DNA of 64,000 nt from Planctomycetota bacterium. Its GTDB lineage: Bacteria > Planctomycetota > UBA1135 > UBA2386. The position numbers and the translations under genes are program-made. Positions 1 to 10,395 of the stretch are shown one piece after another. Where the stretch lies: positions 1 to 64,000 of the forward strand of contig JADLHO010000124.1 in NCBI GenBank assembly GCA_020848735.1, read 5' to 3'. The notes under the pieces are model-generated. The model searched no databases. It was not told the origin of the DNA and saw only the letters and a list, made by a program, of their open reading frames with translations. Every line of letters starts with the position of its first letter. The stretch's first letter is position 1.

Positions 1-379
1 CAGTGTCGCCTCCAGCGACCTCGACGCTGATCTCGCGGCGCGCCGAGGCTCGGAGCCGCTTGGGCCTTCTCCTATTCAGAATCGGGAATAGCGAGCGCCT
101 CGCTTCTCGTGGCCCAGGCTCCTAGGCCGCTGGAGTCGATCGTCGGGATGGGGTGCTGGACCCCGCCGGAACGGGCGATCGCCTGCTTCGGGGTCGCACG
201 ACATGCGGAGCTGATCGAGTCGCTCGCCGCCTGCGCACTTCGCGCGGACGCCACTTCGATCGCGCGACGGTCGGGAGAGTGCCCAGAGTCGAACACGACG
301 CGGCAGCCAGAGTCGCGCGCCGCGGTTCGGTGCCGGACATCCCGGATCGCGCTCCCGCGTGGCGGGTTTGGAATGCCTC
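1..379. other. Decayed region, no supportable gene
   Basis: Several overlapping open frames cross this stretch on both strands, but none resembles a known protein and none has a credible start site. It lies just beyond the C-terminal end of the IS66-like reading frame to its right, so it may be the end of that element or decayed flanking DNA. I see no RNA gene or clear terminator. Confidence 0.4.
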
Positions 380-1100
380 CGGCCAGACTTTCCGGAACCG
401 ACACGACTGCCCGCACCGGCGCGTCCCGCAGGCGCTCCACCGCGTTGACGCCCTGCTCGCACCAGGCCTGCAAGATGCCCATGGGGACCGCTGCCGACGG
501 TCCCGCGGCTTCGTCGCCGATGAAAACCCAGTTCCTGCGGCCGTTCGCGACCCGTCGCAACGCGCGCTCGGCGCCGTTGTCGATGATGTCCTCGGTGCGA
601 CCGTCTTCCAGGTACCTGGTGCACGCGACCCTGTTCCCGAAGGTGTGCGCGATCGCCTTTCCCATGCGGCTCATCGGCGCAAGCGTCGTCGGCCTGACGT
701 CGAACCACTGCCGGATCTCGTCCAACACCCGCACGGCATGCTCGAGTCGGAGCGCTCGCCGCTGTTGCGGCAACATCCCGCACGCTCTGGTCTCCACGCG
801 GAACGATGATGAGGACAGCATCGAGAATTGCCTGCTGAGTTGGTTCGACGTCGACTTCGCGTCGTCGAACTGCCGCACCACGTGGCTCAAGTGGCCCAGT
901 TCGTTGCGCTCGGTCGGTGGTGCACCGGAACAAGCAGTGGTGTCCGGAGTACACGTCACCCTGCGCGTGGCCGCGGAACTTCCCGAGGACCTCCAGAAGG
1001 CCAGCGCTCGAGCGGTCCATCTGGAAGTCGCAGATCACGTTGCCGGACCGACTGCGCCAGACCCTCACGGGCCAAGTCGTGCGCGCGCTACCGGCTGAAA
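380..1100 (-). pseudogene. IS66-family transposase remnant (frameshifted)
   Basis: Read on the minus strand, pieces of an IS66 transposase appear in at least two frames. An upstream piece (about 1090-920) contains the stretch GKFRGHAQGDVYSGHH, matching the conserved G-Q-D-Y-G block of the family. After a frame change, the rest follows, with TRYLEDGRTEDIIDNGAERA, then RNWVFIGDEAAG, then ILQAWCEQGVNAVERLRD. This is the IDNxAERALR...RKNWLFAGS C-terminal signature of IS66 DDE transposases. No intact frame joins them and the N-terminal zinc-finger half is absent, so the gene is dead. Ends are approximate. Confidence 0.75.
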
Positions 1101-1198
1101 TGCGAATGCTGCCGAGGGCAGGCACATCCGACCAAGTCAGCGAGAATGCGCGCCGAATGCCGTGCTGCATGAGGGCGCGCCCAGGCCTGGTTCGTTAT

Positions 1199-2017
1199 CT
1201 AATGTCTGACTCGAAGAGTCGCTGACAGAAGGTCGACGTCTACAAGCCCCATGAAGTCATGCTCCATCCCAATGGATGCCGGGACTCCTGACTGGGCGTA
1301 AACGTCCATCGCCGCCCGCCTCAACTCGAACGGCTGCAGATTGAATTCTTGTGCCGAGAGCTCGACTTCTGCCCTGCGTGCTTCCCGAAAGGAAAGCTCC
1401 AAGTCGTCAAGTGAGCTGCTCGTCCCGGAGAGGACCACCAAGATCCCCTGGAATGGCGATTCGGGGCCGTTCCAGAGACACGCGTAAAACCTCTGATTGC
1501 CGGCAACGGATTCAGGAGTATGCCCCGTACGCAGCATGCACCCGCGTCCCTGGCTCAATTCAATCAGAGCATCCCGCATCAACTCGAGGTCTCTCTGCTC
1601 TGAAAGCTCCTCTTGGAGCTCGCGGTACTGCCGTCTCAAGTCCCGAGGGATCGGACGAGATCGGATCTTGCGCAGACGCTCCTCGGAATGCTGTATGGAC
1701 TTCCGCACGGAGTTCTCCGCATGGCGGAGCTCCTGAAGGGTGAGCTGCCGTGTCGGCAGAGACTCCTGTCGTATGACCTCGGGTCCCGCCCCCTGCGGGC
1801 GACCAATCACGGAACGTCCGTCCAGGCTCTCGCCAGAGGCCGAGCGACGAACGGCCTCGGCCGGCGGATGCGACGAGGCGGTGAGGAGAAGCTCCTGCGG
1901 GGAATGCGCGGGCGTCTCCACCGGCCTGGCTGGCCCGGTCCCGCCGTACCAGAGCACTGTCATGGTTCCGACGAGGGCGATTGCCACGACGGTTGCGATG
2001 AAGCGACCAGCTCTCAT
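1199..2017 (-). CDS. Membrane-anchored coiled-coil protein, function unknown
   Basis: A 272-residue protein of no recognised family. Residues about 7-25 form one hydrophobic segment after two positive residues, so it is a signal anchor or uncleaved signal with the body outside the cytoplasm. A Pro/Ser-rich linker follows. Residues about 105-165 are dense in Glu, Arg and Leu with a heptad-like pattern (LRHAENSV, YRELQEELSEQRDLEL), suggesting a coiled coil. The C-terminal third is mixed alpha/beta. It lies 56 nt downstream of the Cys-rich secreted gene on the same strand and is probably co-transcribed with it. A similar secreted-plus-anchored pair sits at 40.7-42.6 kb. Base composition is less GC-rich than the core genes. 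Confidence 0.7.
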   Translation of the reverse strand: MRAGRFIATVVAIALVGTMTVLWYGGTGPARPVETPAHSPQELLLTASSHPPAEAVRRSASGESLDGRSVIGRPQGAGPEVIRQESLPTRQLTLQELRHAENSVRKSIQHSEERLRKIRSRPIPRDLRRQYRELQEELSEQRDLELMRDALIELSQGRGCMLRTGHTPESVAGNQRFYACLWNGPESPFQGILVVLSGTSSSLDDLELSFREARRAEVELSAQEFNLQPFELRRAAMDVYAQSGVPASIGMEHDFMGLVDVDLLSATLRVRH

Positions 2018-2073
2018 GGACGTTCAGGAAGTCCTAGGCACTGATTGGTTCCAACCTCATCGCTTCGCGCTCC

Positions 2074-2619
2074 TCAGTTCAGGCAATTGGCACAACCGAA
2101 GTCGATCCTCACCTCGAAGAGCAACCCTCCGCGGTCGTTGAAGAACCTGAGATAGGAACTAGAAGTCCAGGTCCCGCAGACTCCCGAGAGGCCGGGAGGG
2201 GGCGACACCTCGTAGACCTTCTCCTCGCCAGGTTCGATGGTACCCCGGGCCTCGACCGGCAATCCTGGATGGTGCAACTGAACCGTGACGGCAGCGCTGC
2301 TCTTTCCATCCACGCATTCTGCCGCGCACTCTGCAACGGTGATCCGAAACTTCTTGGTGGTGTAGACGCAGTTCTTGATTGCGCAGTTCGGCGCTCGATC
2401 GCACATCCCATGTTCGGGAGTTCCGATATCGGAGAGGAGGGTGAAATCGAAGCACGGCCATGGCCCTTGTCCTGTGACTGTGCAGGTACCGCCTGACCGA
2501 CTCACTCCTGCGTAGTTCGTGACTGAGCAAACACAATCGTCCAGGAACGTGGCGGACAGCAGGAGTGCGCCGATCATGGCAGAGGTGATGACGCAGAGGC
2601 ATCTGAGCAATCTCGACAC
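2074..2619 (-). CDS. Small secreted cysteine-rich protein, function unknown
   Basis: A 181-residue protein starting at GTG 2619; an in-frame TGA lies just upstream, and an AGGA element precedes the start by about 9 nt. Residues 1-25 look like a Sec signal peptide. The mature part has twelve cysteines, many in CxC or CxxC spacing (DDCVCS, GCANC), implying a disulfide-bonded exported protein. The C-terminal half (PGEEKVYEVSPPPG and following) looks beta-rich. No family recognised. It is the first gene of a two-gene unit with the anchored protein at 1199-2017. Its upstream region contains the (CT)16 tract described separately, so expression may be switchable. Confidence 0.7.
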   Translation of the reverse strand: MSRLLRCLCVITSAMIGALLLSATFLDDCVCSVTNYAGVSRSGGTCTVTGQGPWPCFDFTLLSDIGTPEHGMCDRAPNCAIKNCVYTTKKFRITVAECAAECVDGKSSAAVTVQLHHPGLPVEARGTIEPGEEKVYEVSPPPGLSGVCGTWTSSSYLRFFNDRGGLLFEVRIDFGCANCLN

Positions 2620-2705
2620 GGTAGGTCATCCTGTCGGTCAGGGTGCCGACTACCAACGCCCGCATCGCGCGGGAGCGCGGAGCCAACACCGCAGGGGTTC
2701 GGCGT

Positions 2706-4030
<1,325 letters not shown>

Positions 4031-4033
4031 CCA

Positions 4034-4054
4034 CGGCGGCGCCGCGCGCCGCCG
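4034..4054 (-). terminator. Hairpin terminator downstream of the 4088-4600 gene
   Basis: A perfect 9-bp inverted repeat (CGGCGGCGC / GCGCCGCCG) with a 3-nt loop lies 34 nt past the stop codon at 4088. Reading on along the minus strand, a TTTATTT run follows about 10 nt after the stem. This fits an intrinsic terminator, although the U-run is not immediately adjacent. Confidence 0.5.
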
Positions 4055-4087
4055 GGGCCCGACCCACGACGTAGAGGAACGGTCGTT

Positions 4088-4600
4088 TCAGCTGCGACCA
4101 CGCCAGGCGACGAACTGTCGCATCGCCTCGCGGGTCTCGGTGTCCACGAGGGTGGCATCCACGCGGTAGCCGGTGGGCAGCGCCGACACGGCGAATTCGA
4201 TCCGCCAGGTCGACATGCCACCGGCCTCGGCGGCGGACATCGAAGTCCCGTGCAAGCCCTCGATCTCGTCGAGGGGGCTCGCCGTCAGCAGGTTCATGGT
4301 CTGCGCGACCACGCATTCCGCGCGGGATGCGACGCGCCCCGCCTCGAGATCGACCAGTCGGGAACCGAGCAGGCCGAAACCGAAGGCGAAGGACGCCGCC
4401 ACCGCGGCGGACGTGCAAAGGACCGCGAGAAGGCCCAACACACCGACTCGCCGCGCCCGCGACTGCGCCCGACGGAGATCGGGCGAAGCGTGCGGACCCG
4501 AGCGCTCGGCGGGCGCCGGCCGACCGGTCCTGCTCCCTGGTTGAGCTTGCCTCGTGTTCACAAACGCCTCATCGACGAGCTCGCTGTCGAACGAGAGCAC
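4088..4600 (-). CDS. Single-pass membrane protein, possibly minor-pseudopilin-like
   Basis: About 170 residues from GTG 4600; a GTG at 4663 is possible, but the extra residues look like non-coding translation. A basic N-terminal region is followed by one transmembrane segment at about 53-78, then a soluble part with SRAECVVAQTMN, SPLDEIEGLHG and STWRIEFAVSALPTGYRVDA. The order (long helix after the membrane, a LDEI-type stretch, then beta-strands) recalls PilV/GspI-like minor pseudopilins, but there is no G/FTLxE prepilin cleavage motif, so the assignment is weak. It follows the 4693-6195 gene by 92 nt on the same strand. Confidence 0.55.
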   Translation of the reverse strand: MLSFDSELVDEAFVNTRQAQPGSRTGRPAPAERSGPHASPDLRRAQSRARRVGVLGLLAVLCTSAAVAASFAFGFGLLGSRLVDLEAGRVASRAECVVAQTMNLLTASPLDEIEGLHGTSMSAAEAGGMSTWRIEFAVSALPTGYRVDATLVDTETREAMRQFVAWRGRS

Positions 4601-4692
4601 GGCGTCTCGCGCGGATTGCCGCCGCGGACGACAGACGCGCCACGCGCCGATGCGATGGGGCACGGCCCAGGTCTCCGCGCGGGACCGCGCGC

Positions 4693-6195
4693 TCAATCCT
4701 CGAGCACGAGTTCGCGACGGCCGGCGACGACGAGCCCGGGGAAGCTCTCGGGCACGGGCGGCGCCCCACCGCGCGCGCGGCGCACGTGCAGGTCCACGAG
4801 GCGCGGAGCTCCCACGAGTTCGTGAGCGGCCCCGGCCGCGAGCTCGTGCCAGCGGCCGCCATCGACGCGGACGCGCCAGGGCCGCGTGGCATCCGCGAGC
4901 CGCACGACGAGCGTCGCCGGCGTTTCGATCTCCGGCGGCAGGGACGGAAGACGCAGCTCGCGATCGGCGGGCAGCGCCGCGAACGGCATGACGAGGACCG
5001 GCGCCCCTTGCACGCGCACGACGAGCTCCGCGTCGCGCGCCGTGGGTTCCCGGATCGCGGCGCGACCTTCGTCGTCGCCGTGGGTCACGCTCGCGCTGCC
5101 CGCGATCGACAGGGCCACTCCCGACAGCGGCCGGCCTTCCGCATCGAGGATGCGCACCGGGCCGCGCGCGAGCGGCTCGCCGACGAAGCGCAAGGCGCGC
5201 TCGTCGGACGAGCCGCGGCTGCGGAGCGCTTCGCCGAAGGCGAGTTCGTCGTGCACCGCGGCAAGCGCGAGGGAGAGCCCCTCGGGCGCGTCGTCGAGCG
5301 TGGCGCGGCCCTGGTCGTCGAAGGCATGACGGCCCTCGAGCACGCGCCAGAAGCCCGCGTGGGATTCGCCCGCGGTGTCGCCGGGCCAGGGCCGCGCATG
5401 CCAGCGGGCGCGCGCGGGCGAAGACGTGACCGCGACGAGCACGAGCTCGCGCGGCACCGCGCGGGGCAGCGTGAGGACGAGCTCGGCGAGACCGGCCTCG
5501 GGCACGTCGACGCGGCGCACGACGGCGGCGTGTCCCGCGGCCCGCGCGCAGAGCGGCAGCGCCTCGCCCGCGGCGAGTTCGAGCTCGAAGCTGCCGTCCT
5601 CGCGCGAGCGGCTCGTGCGCAGGTTCGACGCGGCGTCGATCTCGCCGGCCCAGAGTTCGGCGTCGGCGAGAGGCCCTCCGGCGGCGTCGAGCACGCGCCC
5701 GCGGACGAGTCGCCGCGGGCCCGCGCTCACGACCAGCGTCTCGTCGTCGCGCAGGTCGAGCTGCCGGCACAGCGAACTGCCATCGGCGAGCCAGAAGCGC
5801 ACGAGCTGCCGACCGCGCGGCCTGCCCAGGGGTGGACCGTCGACGGCGAGCCGGGGCCAGGCGGGGACCGCGAGCGCGCGCGCGACGTCGAGGCGCGTCG
5901 TCGCGCGCATGAGTCGGGCGAGCGGTTCCTCGGCGTCGGCGGGCAGGAGCCTGGCCCGCATCACGAGCTCGAGCTCGACGTCGAGTCGCTCGCGCTCGGG
6001 CTGCGGCGGAACGGGCTGCGGTGCGACGGGCTCGGCCGGACGCGTCTCCCCCACACCCGACCCGGCCGGCGACGTCAGGCCCGGGTCGCCCGCCGGCGGT
6101 CCACCGCGCGCGTCGTCGCCGAGGACCCAGAGGACCCAGGCGAGCGCGGCGACGACGAGCGCGATCAGAGCGGCATGCACGACGCGGGAGGACAC
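4693..6195 (-). CDS. Membrane-anchored protein with carboxypeptidase-regulatory-like domains
   Basis: A 500-residue protein with an N-terminal membrane segment (about residues 8-25) and a Pro-rich linker (about 32-68). The rest is exported and beta-rich, with repeated G.V.D..G.PL..A patterns such as GRVLDAAGGPLADAELWAGE and ILDAEGRPLSGVALSI, typical of CarboxypepD_reg/SdrD-B-like folds. No catalytic residues are recognisable; a structural, adhesive or sensing surface role is an inference. The start is GTG 6195, placed only 8 nt from a TATGCT element. It is divergent from the glycosyltransferase cluster and similar in design to the protein at 40728-42359. Confidence 0.75.
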   Translation of the reverse strand: MSSRVVHAALIALVVAALAWVLWVLGDDARGGPPAGDPGLTSPAGSGVGETRPAEPVAPQPVPPQPERERLDVELELVMRARLLPADAEEPLARLMRATTRLDVARALAVPAWPRLAVDGPPLGRPRGRQLVRFWLADGSSLCRQLDLRDDETLVVSAGPRRLVRGRVLDAAGGPLADAELWAGEIDAASNLRTSRSREDGSFELELAAGEALPLCARAAGHAAVVRRVDVPEAGLAELVLTLPRAVPRELVLVAVTSSPARARWHARPWPGDTAGESHAGFWRVLEGRHAFDDQGRATLDDAPEGLSLALAAVHDELAFGEALRSRGSSDERALRFVGEPLARGPVRILDAEGRPLSGVALSIAGSASVTHGDDEGRAAIREPTARDAELVVRVQGAPVLVMPFAALPADRELRLPSLPPEIETPATLVVRLADATRPWRVRVDGGRWHELAAGAAHELVGAPRLVDLHVRRARGGAPPVPESFPGLVVAGRRELVLED

Positions 6196-6203
6196 CGTGG
6201 GCG

Positions 6204-6209
6204 AGCATA
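6204..6209 (-). promoter_or_regulatory. -10-like TATGCT, 8 nt before GTG 6195
   Basis: Isolated TANNNT hexamer in GC-rich surroundings, placed so that transcription would begin at or within a few nt of the start codon. No convincing -35 is seen. Confidence 0.45.
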
Positions 6210-6275
6210 GTCAGGCCCGTCGCCGCGGTTGGTTCTTTCGAGGGCGTGGAAGGCGCACGAAGATCCGCCCCTCGA

Positions 6276-7373
6276 ATGAGCGTGTTGCGCGTCGCCCTCG
6301 ACTACCGGCCCGCCCTGCTCGGGTGCTCGGGGATCCCCCGCGCGGTCCGGGAGCTCGCGCGTGCGCTCGGTGCCCTCGCCGAGCCCGGCCTCGAGCTGCA
6401 CCTCTTCGGTCACTCGTTCGCGCGCGGCGCGGCGGCGACGGCCCCGCCGGGCACGCGCCTCCACCGCACGCGCCTGCCGGGACGCGCCTTGCCCTGGCTG
6501 CGGCGGCTCGGCCTGCCCGCGGAGCGCCTCTGCGGCGGCGCCGCGGTCTTCCACTGGACCGACTTCATCCACCCGCCGCTCGGCGCGCGCACGGCCGCGG
6601 TGCTGACGCTCCACGACTGCGCGTTCGCGGTCGACCCCGCGCTGCACGGCGAGGATGCCGCGGTGCTGCGCGCGCGCACCGAGCGCGGGATCGCGCGCGC
6701 GCGGGTCGTCGTGTGTCCGACGCACGCGGCCGCGCGCGATGCCGCGCAGTGGCTCGCGGTGCCCGAGGCGAAGCTCCGCGTCGTGCCCTTCGGCGCGGAC
6801 CACGCGCTCGCGCCGGTGAGCGCCCCGCATCCCTTCGGCGGCGAGGACTACGTACTCGTGCTCGGCACGCTGGAGCCGCGCAAGAACCAGCTGCGCGCGC
6901 TCGCCGCGTGGCGCGCCCTGCGCGAACCGCGACCGCGGCTCGTCGTCGTCGGACGTCGCGGCTGGTGCGACGACGAGATCGTGAGCGCGCTGCGCGACGC
7001 GGTGAGCCGCGACCGCGCGCTCTGGTTCGATGCGGCCGACGACGCGACGCTCGCCGTGCTGCTCACCCACGCGCGCGTGCTGCTGTACCCCTCGCTGCTC
7101 GAGGGCTTCGGCTTCCCGCCGCTCGAGGCGCTGCGACGCGGAGTCCCCGTCGTCGCCGGCGACACGCCGGCCCTGCGCGAGACCTGCGGCGAGGACGCGT
7201 ACTTCTGCGCACCGCGCGATGTCGACGCGATCCACGCCGCACTCGAGCGCGCCCTGCACAGCGATGCGTGCGATGCGTCGGCGATGGCCGCACGCCGCGC
7301 GCGCGCGGCGGCGTTCCGCTGGGAAGACTGCGCGCGGCGCCATGCCGCGATCTACCGCGAGGCCGCGGCGTGA
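6276..7373 (+). CDS. GT4-family glycosyltransferase
   Basis: A 365-residue retaining glycosyltransferase of the GT-B fold. The N-terminal acceptor domain has FHWTDFIHPP and LTLHDCAFAVDP. The C-terminal nucleotide-sugar domain begins near VLGTLEPRKNQLRAL and ends with the GT4 signature EGFGFPPLEALRRGVPVVAG, the E-x7-E motif that contacts the donor. The start is ATG 6276 (MSVLRVALDYRP); a longer upstream frame lacks family similarity. It is the first of three GT4 genes joined by 4-nt overlaps, so a single operon probably builds one surface glycan. Donor and acceptor cannot be predicted. Confidence 0.88.
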   Translation: MSVLRVALDYRPALLGCSGIPRAVRELARALGALAEPGLELHLFGHSFARGAAATAPPGTRLHRTRLPGRALPWLRRLGLPAERLCGGAAVFHWTDFIHPPLGARTAAVLTLHDCAFAVDPALHGEDAAVLRARTERGIARARVVVCPTHAAARDAAQWLAVPEAKLRVVPFGADHALAPVSAPHPFGGEDYVLVLGTLEPRKNQLRALAAWRALREPRPRLVVVGRRGWCDDEIVSALRDAVSRDRALWFDAADDATLAVLLTHARVLLYPSLLEGFGFPPLEALRRGVPVVAGDTPALRETCGEDAYFCAPRDVDAIHAALERALHSDACDASAMAARRARAAAFRWEDCARRHAAIYREAAA

Positions 7374-8398
7374 GCCTCGAGGCGACGATCGTCTTCGACG
7401 GCGGCATCCTCGGCGCCGGTCCACCGACCGGCGTCGCGCGGGCCTTCCTCGACGCGCTCGCCGCCTACGCCGCGACGAGCACCACGCCGCCGCTGCGGCT
7501 CCTGCCGCCGCAGGCGGAAGGCCAGGGCCTCGCGCACGTGCGCGAGCTCCGCAGCGCGTGCGTCGCGGGCCCCCTCGCCCGCCAGCTCCGCCTGCCCGCG
7601 CTGCTGCGCGCGCTCGGTGCCGAGCTCTTCCACGCGCCGATCGCGGCGATCCCCTGGCGCGCGCCCTGCCGCACGATCGCGACGGTGCACGACCTGCCCT
7701 GGCGTGCGCGCGATCTCTCCGGCGAACCGGGCTGCGGCTGGCGCGCGCGCTTCGCGGTGCGCCGCGCGGTCGCGCGCGCGGACCTGGTGATCGTTCCCTC
7801 GCGCGCCACGGAGCGCGATCTGCGCACCGAGTGCCCGACGCCGCGCGCACGCATCGCCGTCGTCGCGCATGGCGTGCCTGCCGCGCCCGACCAGACGCCG
7901 AGCGCACACGACGGCCCCTTCCTCGCGCTCGGCGACGATCGGCCGCGCAAGAACCTCGCGCGCCTCGCGGCGGCCCACGCCCGCGCGCGGCATCTGCGAC
8001 CTTCGTTGCCCGCGCTCGAGTTCGTGGGCCCGCGGCGACGCGAGGCGAACGCCGGCTGGGTGAGCGAAGCCGAGAAGCACGCACGGCTCGGGCGCGCACG
8101 CGCGCTCGTGCACGTCTCGCTGCACGAGGGCTTCGGGCTGCCGCTGCTCGAGGCGATGGCCCGCGGCACACCGGTGTTGTGCAGCGACCGGGCGAGCCTG
8201 CCCGAGCTCGCGGGCGATGCCGCGCTCGTCGTCGATCCGACCGACGTCGAGGCGATCGCCGCGGCCCTCGTGAGGATCGACGCGGACGAAGCGCTCCGCG
8301 CGCGACTCGTCGCCGCGGGTCATGCGCGGGCGGCGGCGTTCCCTCCGGCGGCGACGGCGGCCGCGTGGCGACGGCTGCATGAGGACCTGCTGCGATGA
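7370..8398 (+). CDS. GT4-family glycosyltransferase
   Basis: A 342-residue GT4-type enzyme starting at GTG 7370, which overlaps the preceding stop in a GTGA. The N-terminal domain has a glycine-rich entry (GAGPPTGVARAF) and TIATVHDLPWRARD. The C-terminal domain has RPRKNLARLAAAH and the donor-binding signature HEGFGLPLLEAMARGTPVL. The stretch between these two motifs is shorter than in its neighbours, so one strand/helix unit of the C-terminal domain appears reduced. Translationally coupled to both flanking glycosyltransferases. Confidence 0.87.
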   Translation: MSLEATIVFDGGILGAGPPTGVARAFLDALAAYAATSTTPPLRLLPPQAEGQGLAHVRELRSACVAGPLARQLRLPALLRALGAELFHAPIAAIPWRAPCRTIATVHDLPWRARDLSGEPGCGWRARFAVRRAVARADLVIVPSRATERDLRTECPTPRARIAVVAHGVPAAPDQTPSAHDGPFLALGDDRPRKNLARLAAAHARARHLRPSLPALEFVGPRRREANAGWVSEAEKHARLGRARALVHVSLHEGFGLPLLEAMARGTPVLCSDRASLPELAGDAALVVDPTDVEAIAAALVRIDADEALRARLVAAGHARAAAFPPAATAAAWRRLHEDLLR

Positions 8399-9507
8399 GC
8401 ATGAAGCGCCGCTACGTCGCCGCGAACCTCACGCTCGACGAGGCACCCTCGGGCGCGACGCGGCGTCTCGTCGCGCTCCTGCGCGAGATGCCGGCCCTGC
8501 TCGAGCCCGGGGAGTCGGTCGCGCTGCTGACGAACCGCTCCGCGCCGCTGCCCGATCTGCCGGCCGACGTGCAGGTGCATCGCGTCGCGATCCCGGCGCG
8601 GCCCACCTGGCGTCGTGCGCTCGGCGAGCGGCTGCGCCTCGGTGCCGCACTCGACGAGCTCGGCGCGGACCTCGTCGACCTCGGCACGCTGCCCGTGCCA
8701 CGCGGTCTGCGTTGCCCGGTGGTGCTGACGATCCACGACGTCCGCGATCTCGATCCGACCTTGCGCCGTCACCCCGCCTGGCTCGCGCGCCGCGTGCTGC
8801 GGAGCTCGCTGCGCCGGACGCACGCGCTCGTCGTGCCGAGCAGCTTCACCGAGCACGAACTCCGCCGCGCGACCGGAGGCTTCCTCCCGCCGCTGCGCGT
8901 CGTCGCCGGCGGGGTCGAGCCACGCTTCCTCGCGGTGCGACCGGCGCGCAGCGTCGGTCGCGGCTACTTCCTCCACGTCGGACACCTCGAGCCGCGCAAG
9001 AACCTCCTGATGCTGCTCTCGGCGTACGGCGCCTTCCTCGAGCTCTCGGGTGAGCCCTACGACCGTTGGCCGCGGCTCGTCCTCGCCGGCCGCGACGCCG
9101 GGGCGCGGGCCGAACTCGCCGAGCGCGCCGCGATGCTCGAGCTGACGGGTCACGTCGACTTCGCCGGGGTCGTCGACGACGCGGGCCTGCCCGAGCTCTA
9201 TGCGGGTGCCCACGCGGTGCTGCTGCCCTCGTTGCACGAGGGCTTCGGCCTGCCGGCACTCGAAGCGCTCGCCGCCGGCGTGCCCCTCGCCGTCGCCGAT
9301 GCCGGCGCCCTGCCGCAGCTCGTCGCGGAACACGGCATGGTGCTCCCCGCCGAGGACGCCACGGCCTGGACCGAAGCGCTGCTCTGGTTCGCGCAGACAC
9401 CCGACACGCCGACGGCCGTCGCGGCGCGCAAGCAGCACGCCGCCGAGCGCGTCTGGACCAACGCCGCGGCCCAGTTGCTCGAGGTCTGGCGCGCGACGGA
9501 GACCTGA
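8395..9507 (+). CDS. GT4-family glycosyltransferase
   Basis: A 370-residue GT4 enzyme; ATG 8395 overlaps the previous stop (ATGA). Seen motifs include LTIHDVRDLDPT in the acceptor domain, then FLHVGHLEPRKNLLMLLSAY, VDFAGVVDDAGLPELYAGA and the E-x7-E segment HEGFGLPALEALAAGVPLAV. It is the last gene of the three-glycosyltransferase operon, which ends against the convergent FHA gene 18 nt away. The three paralogues probably act in sequence on one oligosaccharide; this is inferred from gene order only. Confidence 0.88.
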   Translation: MSMKRRYVAANLTLDEAPSGATRRLVALLREMPALLEPGESVALLTNRSAPLPDLPADVQVHRVAIPARPTWRRALGERLRLGAALDELGADLVDLGTLPVPRGLRCPVVLTIHDVRDLDPTLRRHPAWLARRVLRSSLRRTHALVVPSSFTEHELRRATGGFLPPLRVVAGGVEPRFLAVRPARSVGRGYFLHVGHLEPRKNLLMLLSAYGAFLELSGEPYDRWPRLVLAGRDAGARAELAERAAMLELTGHVDFAGVVDDAGLPELYAGAHAVLLPSLHEGFGLPALEALAAGVPLAVADAGALPQLVAEHGMVLPAEDATAWTEALLWFAQTPDTPTAVAARKQHAAERVWTNAAAQLLEVWRATET

Positions 9508-9525
9508 GCGCGCGGGACGCGGTCC

Positions 9526-10299
9526 TCAGGACGAGAGGAACTGCATCGCGAGCCAGCCGAGTCCGGCCGCGACCGCGAGCCCGAGCACGACGACACCCAG
9601 GCGTCGCAGGCCGCCGAGCTGCCCGACGTCGTCGCGCAGGACTCCGCCCTTCTGCGCCTTCGCGCTGAACTGCAGGACGCCGCCCTTGCGCTCGGCGGCG
9701 GCGGCCGCCGCGGGCGCTCGCGCCGGGGCCGCAGGGCCGCTCGCGCTCGTGGGTGCCGCAGGCGCCGGCGCGGGCTTGCGCACGGCGACGACCTCGTCGT
9801 CGGCGAACTCGATGAGATCCAGATCGCGTGGCTTCGCCGGCGCGCTCGGCGGCGCGGCGCTCGCCTGGGGAGCCGGAGCCGGCGGCGGCACTCTCGGGGC
9901 GGGCGGGGGTGGAGGCGAGGGCGCCTTCGGCGCCTCGTCGTCGCCGAAGAGGTCCTCCCCAGCGCCGGGCATGGCTGCGCCGGGCATGGCTGCGCCGGCG
10001 CTGGGCTTCGCGGCGCCCGGCGCCGGACCCGCGCGGTAGGTCAGCTCGAGGCGACCGACCGTGATCACGTCGCCGTCGCGGAGGAGGCGACGCTGCACGC
10101 GCGTGCCGTTGAGCAGGGTGCCGTTGCGGCTCTCGAGGTCGACGATCTCCACGACGCCGACCTCGACGACGAAGCGCGCGTGGTGGCGCGAGGCCTTCTC
10201 GTCCTCGAGCACGACCCCGCAGTCGGCGGCGCGGCCGATGATCAGGCCGTCGACCACGGGCACGCTCCGCCCGCCCTTCAGTTGGATGGATCCGCTCAC
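9526..10299 (-). CDS. FHA-domain protein with C-terminal membrane anchor
   Basis: A 257-residue protein from GTG 10299. Residues about 3-85 form a forkhead-associated domain, a phosphothreonine-binding module, with GLIIGRAADC, DEKASRHHARF and ESRNGTLLNGT carrying the conserved GR, SRHH and NGT residues. A Pro/Ala-rich linker of about 120 residues follows, including a duplicated GAAMP unit encoded by a 15-nt tandem repeat at 9963-9992. Residues about 232-255 form a transmembrane helix (LGVVVLGLAVAAGLGWLAM). It is thus a tail-anchored cytoplasmic reader of Ser/Thr phosphorylation. No kinase gene lies nearby. Confidence 0.85.
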   Translation of the reverse strand: MSGSIQLKGGRSVPVVDGLIIGRAADCGVVLEDEKASRHHARFVVEVGVVEIVDLESRNGTLLNGTRVQRRLLRDGDVITVGRLELTYRAGPAPGAAKPSAGAAMPGAAMPGAGEDLFGDDEAPKAPSPPPPPAPRVPPPAPAPQASAAPPSAPAKPRDLDLIEFADDEVVAVRKPAPAPAAPTSASGPAAPARAPAAAAAAERKGGVLQFSAKAQKGGVLRDDVGQLGGLRRLGVVVLGLAVAAGLGWLAMQFLSS

Positions 10300-10381
10300 G
10301 TCGCTGGTCCTGCGCGCAGTCTGGCGCCGGGCGTCCGCGTCACGTTCGTCGTGCGCGGCGCGTTCCGACGCGGGGCGAGGA

Positions 10382-10387
10382 TAGCAT
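10382..10387 (+). promoter_or_regulatory. -10-like TAGCAT, 8 nt before GTG 10396
   Basis: TANNNT hexamer whose position would place the transcription start at the GTG codon of the ABC ATPase. No clear -35. Confidence 0.45.
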
Positions 10388-10395
10388 CCGCGCGC

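Noticed and set aside
109-1098. Plus-strand 329-codon frame over the IS66 remnant
   Set aside because: The conserved IS66 residues are all on the minus strand; the plus translation has no family pattern.
5375-7369. Upstream part of a 1007-codon plus-strand frame ending in the second glycosyltransferase
   Set aside because: Only the part from GTG 7370 resembles a protein; the upstream part is Ser/Arg/Pro-rich shadow of the opposite-strand gene and of the first glycosyltransferase.
9963-9992. 15-nt tandem duplication inside the FHA gene
   Set aside because: In-frame duplication in a low-complexity Pro/Ala linker; such repeats are common in linkers and need no special function.
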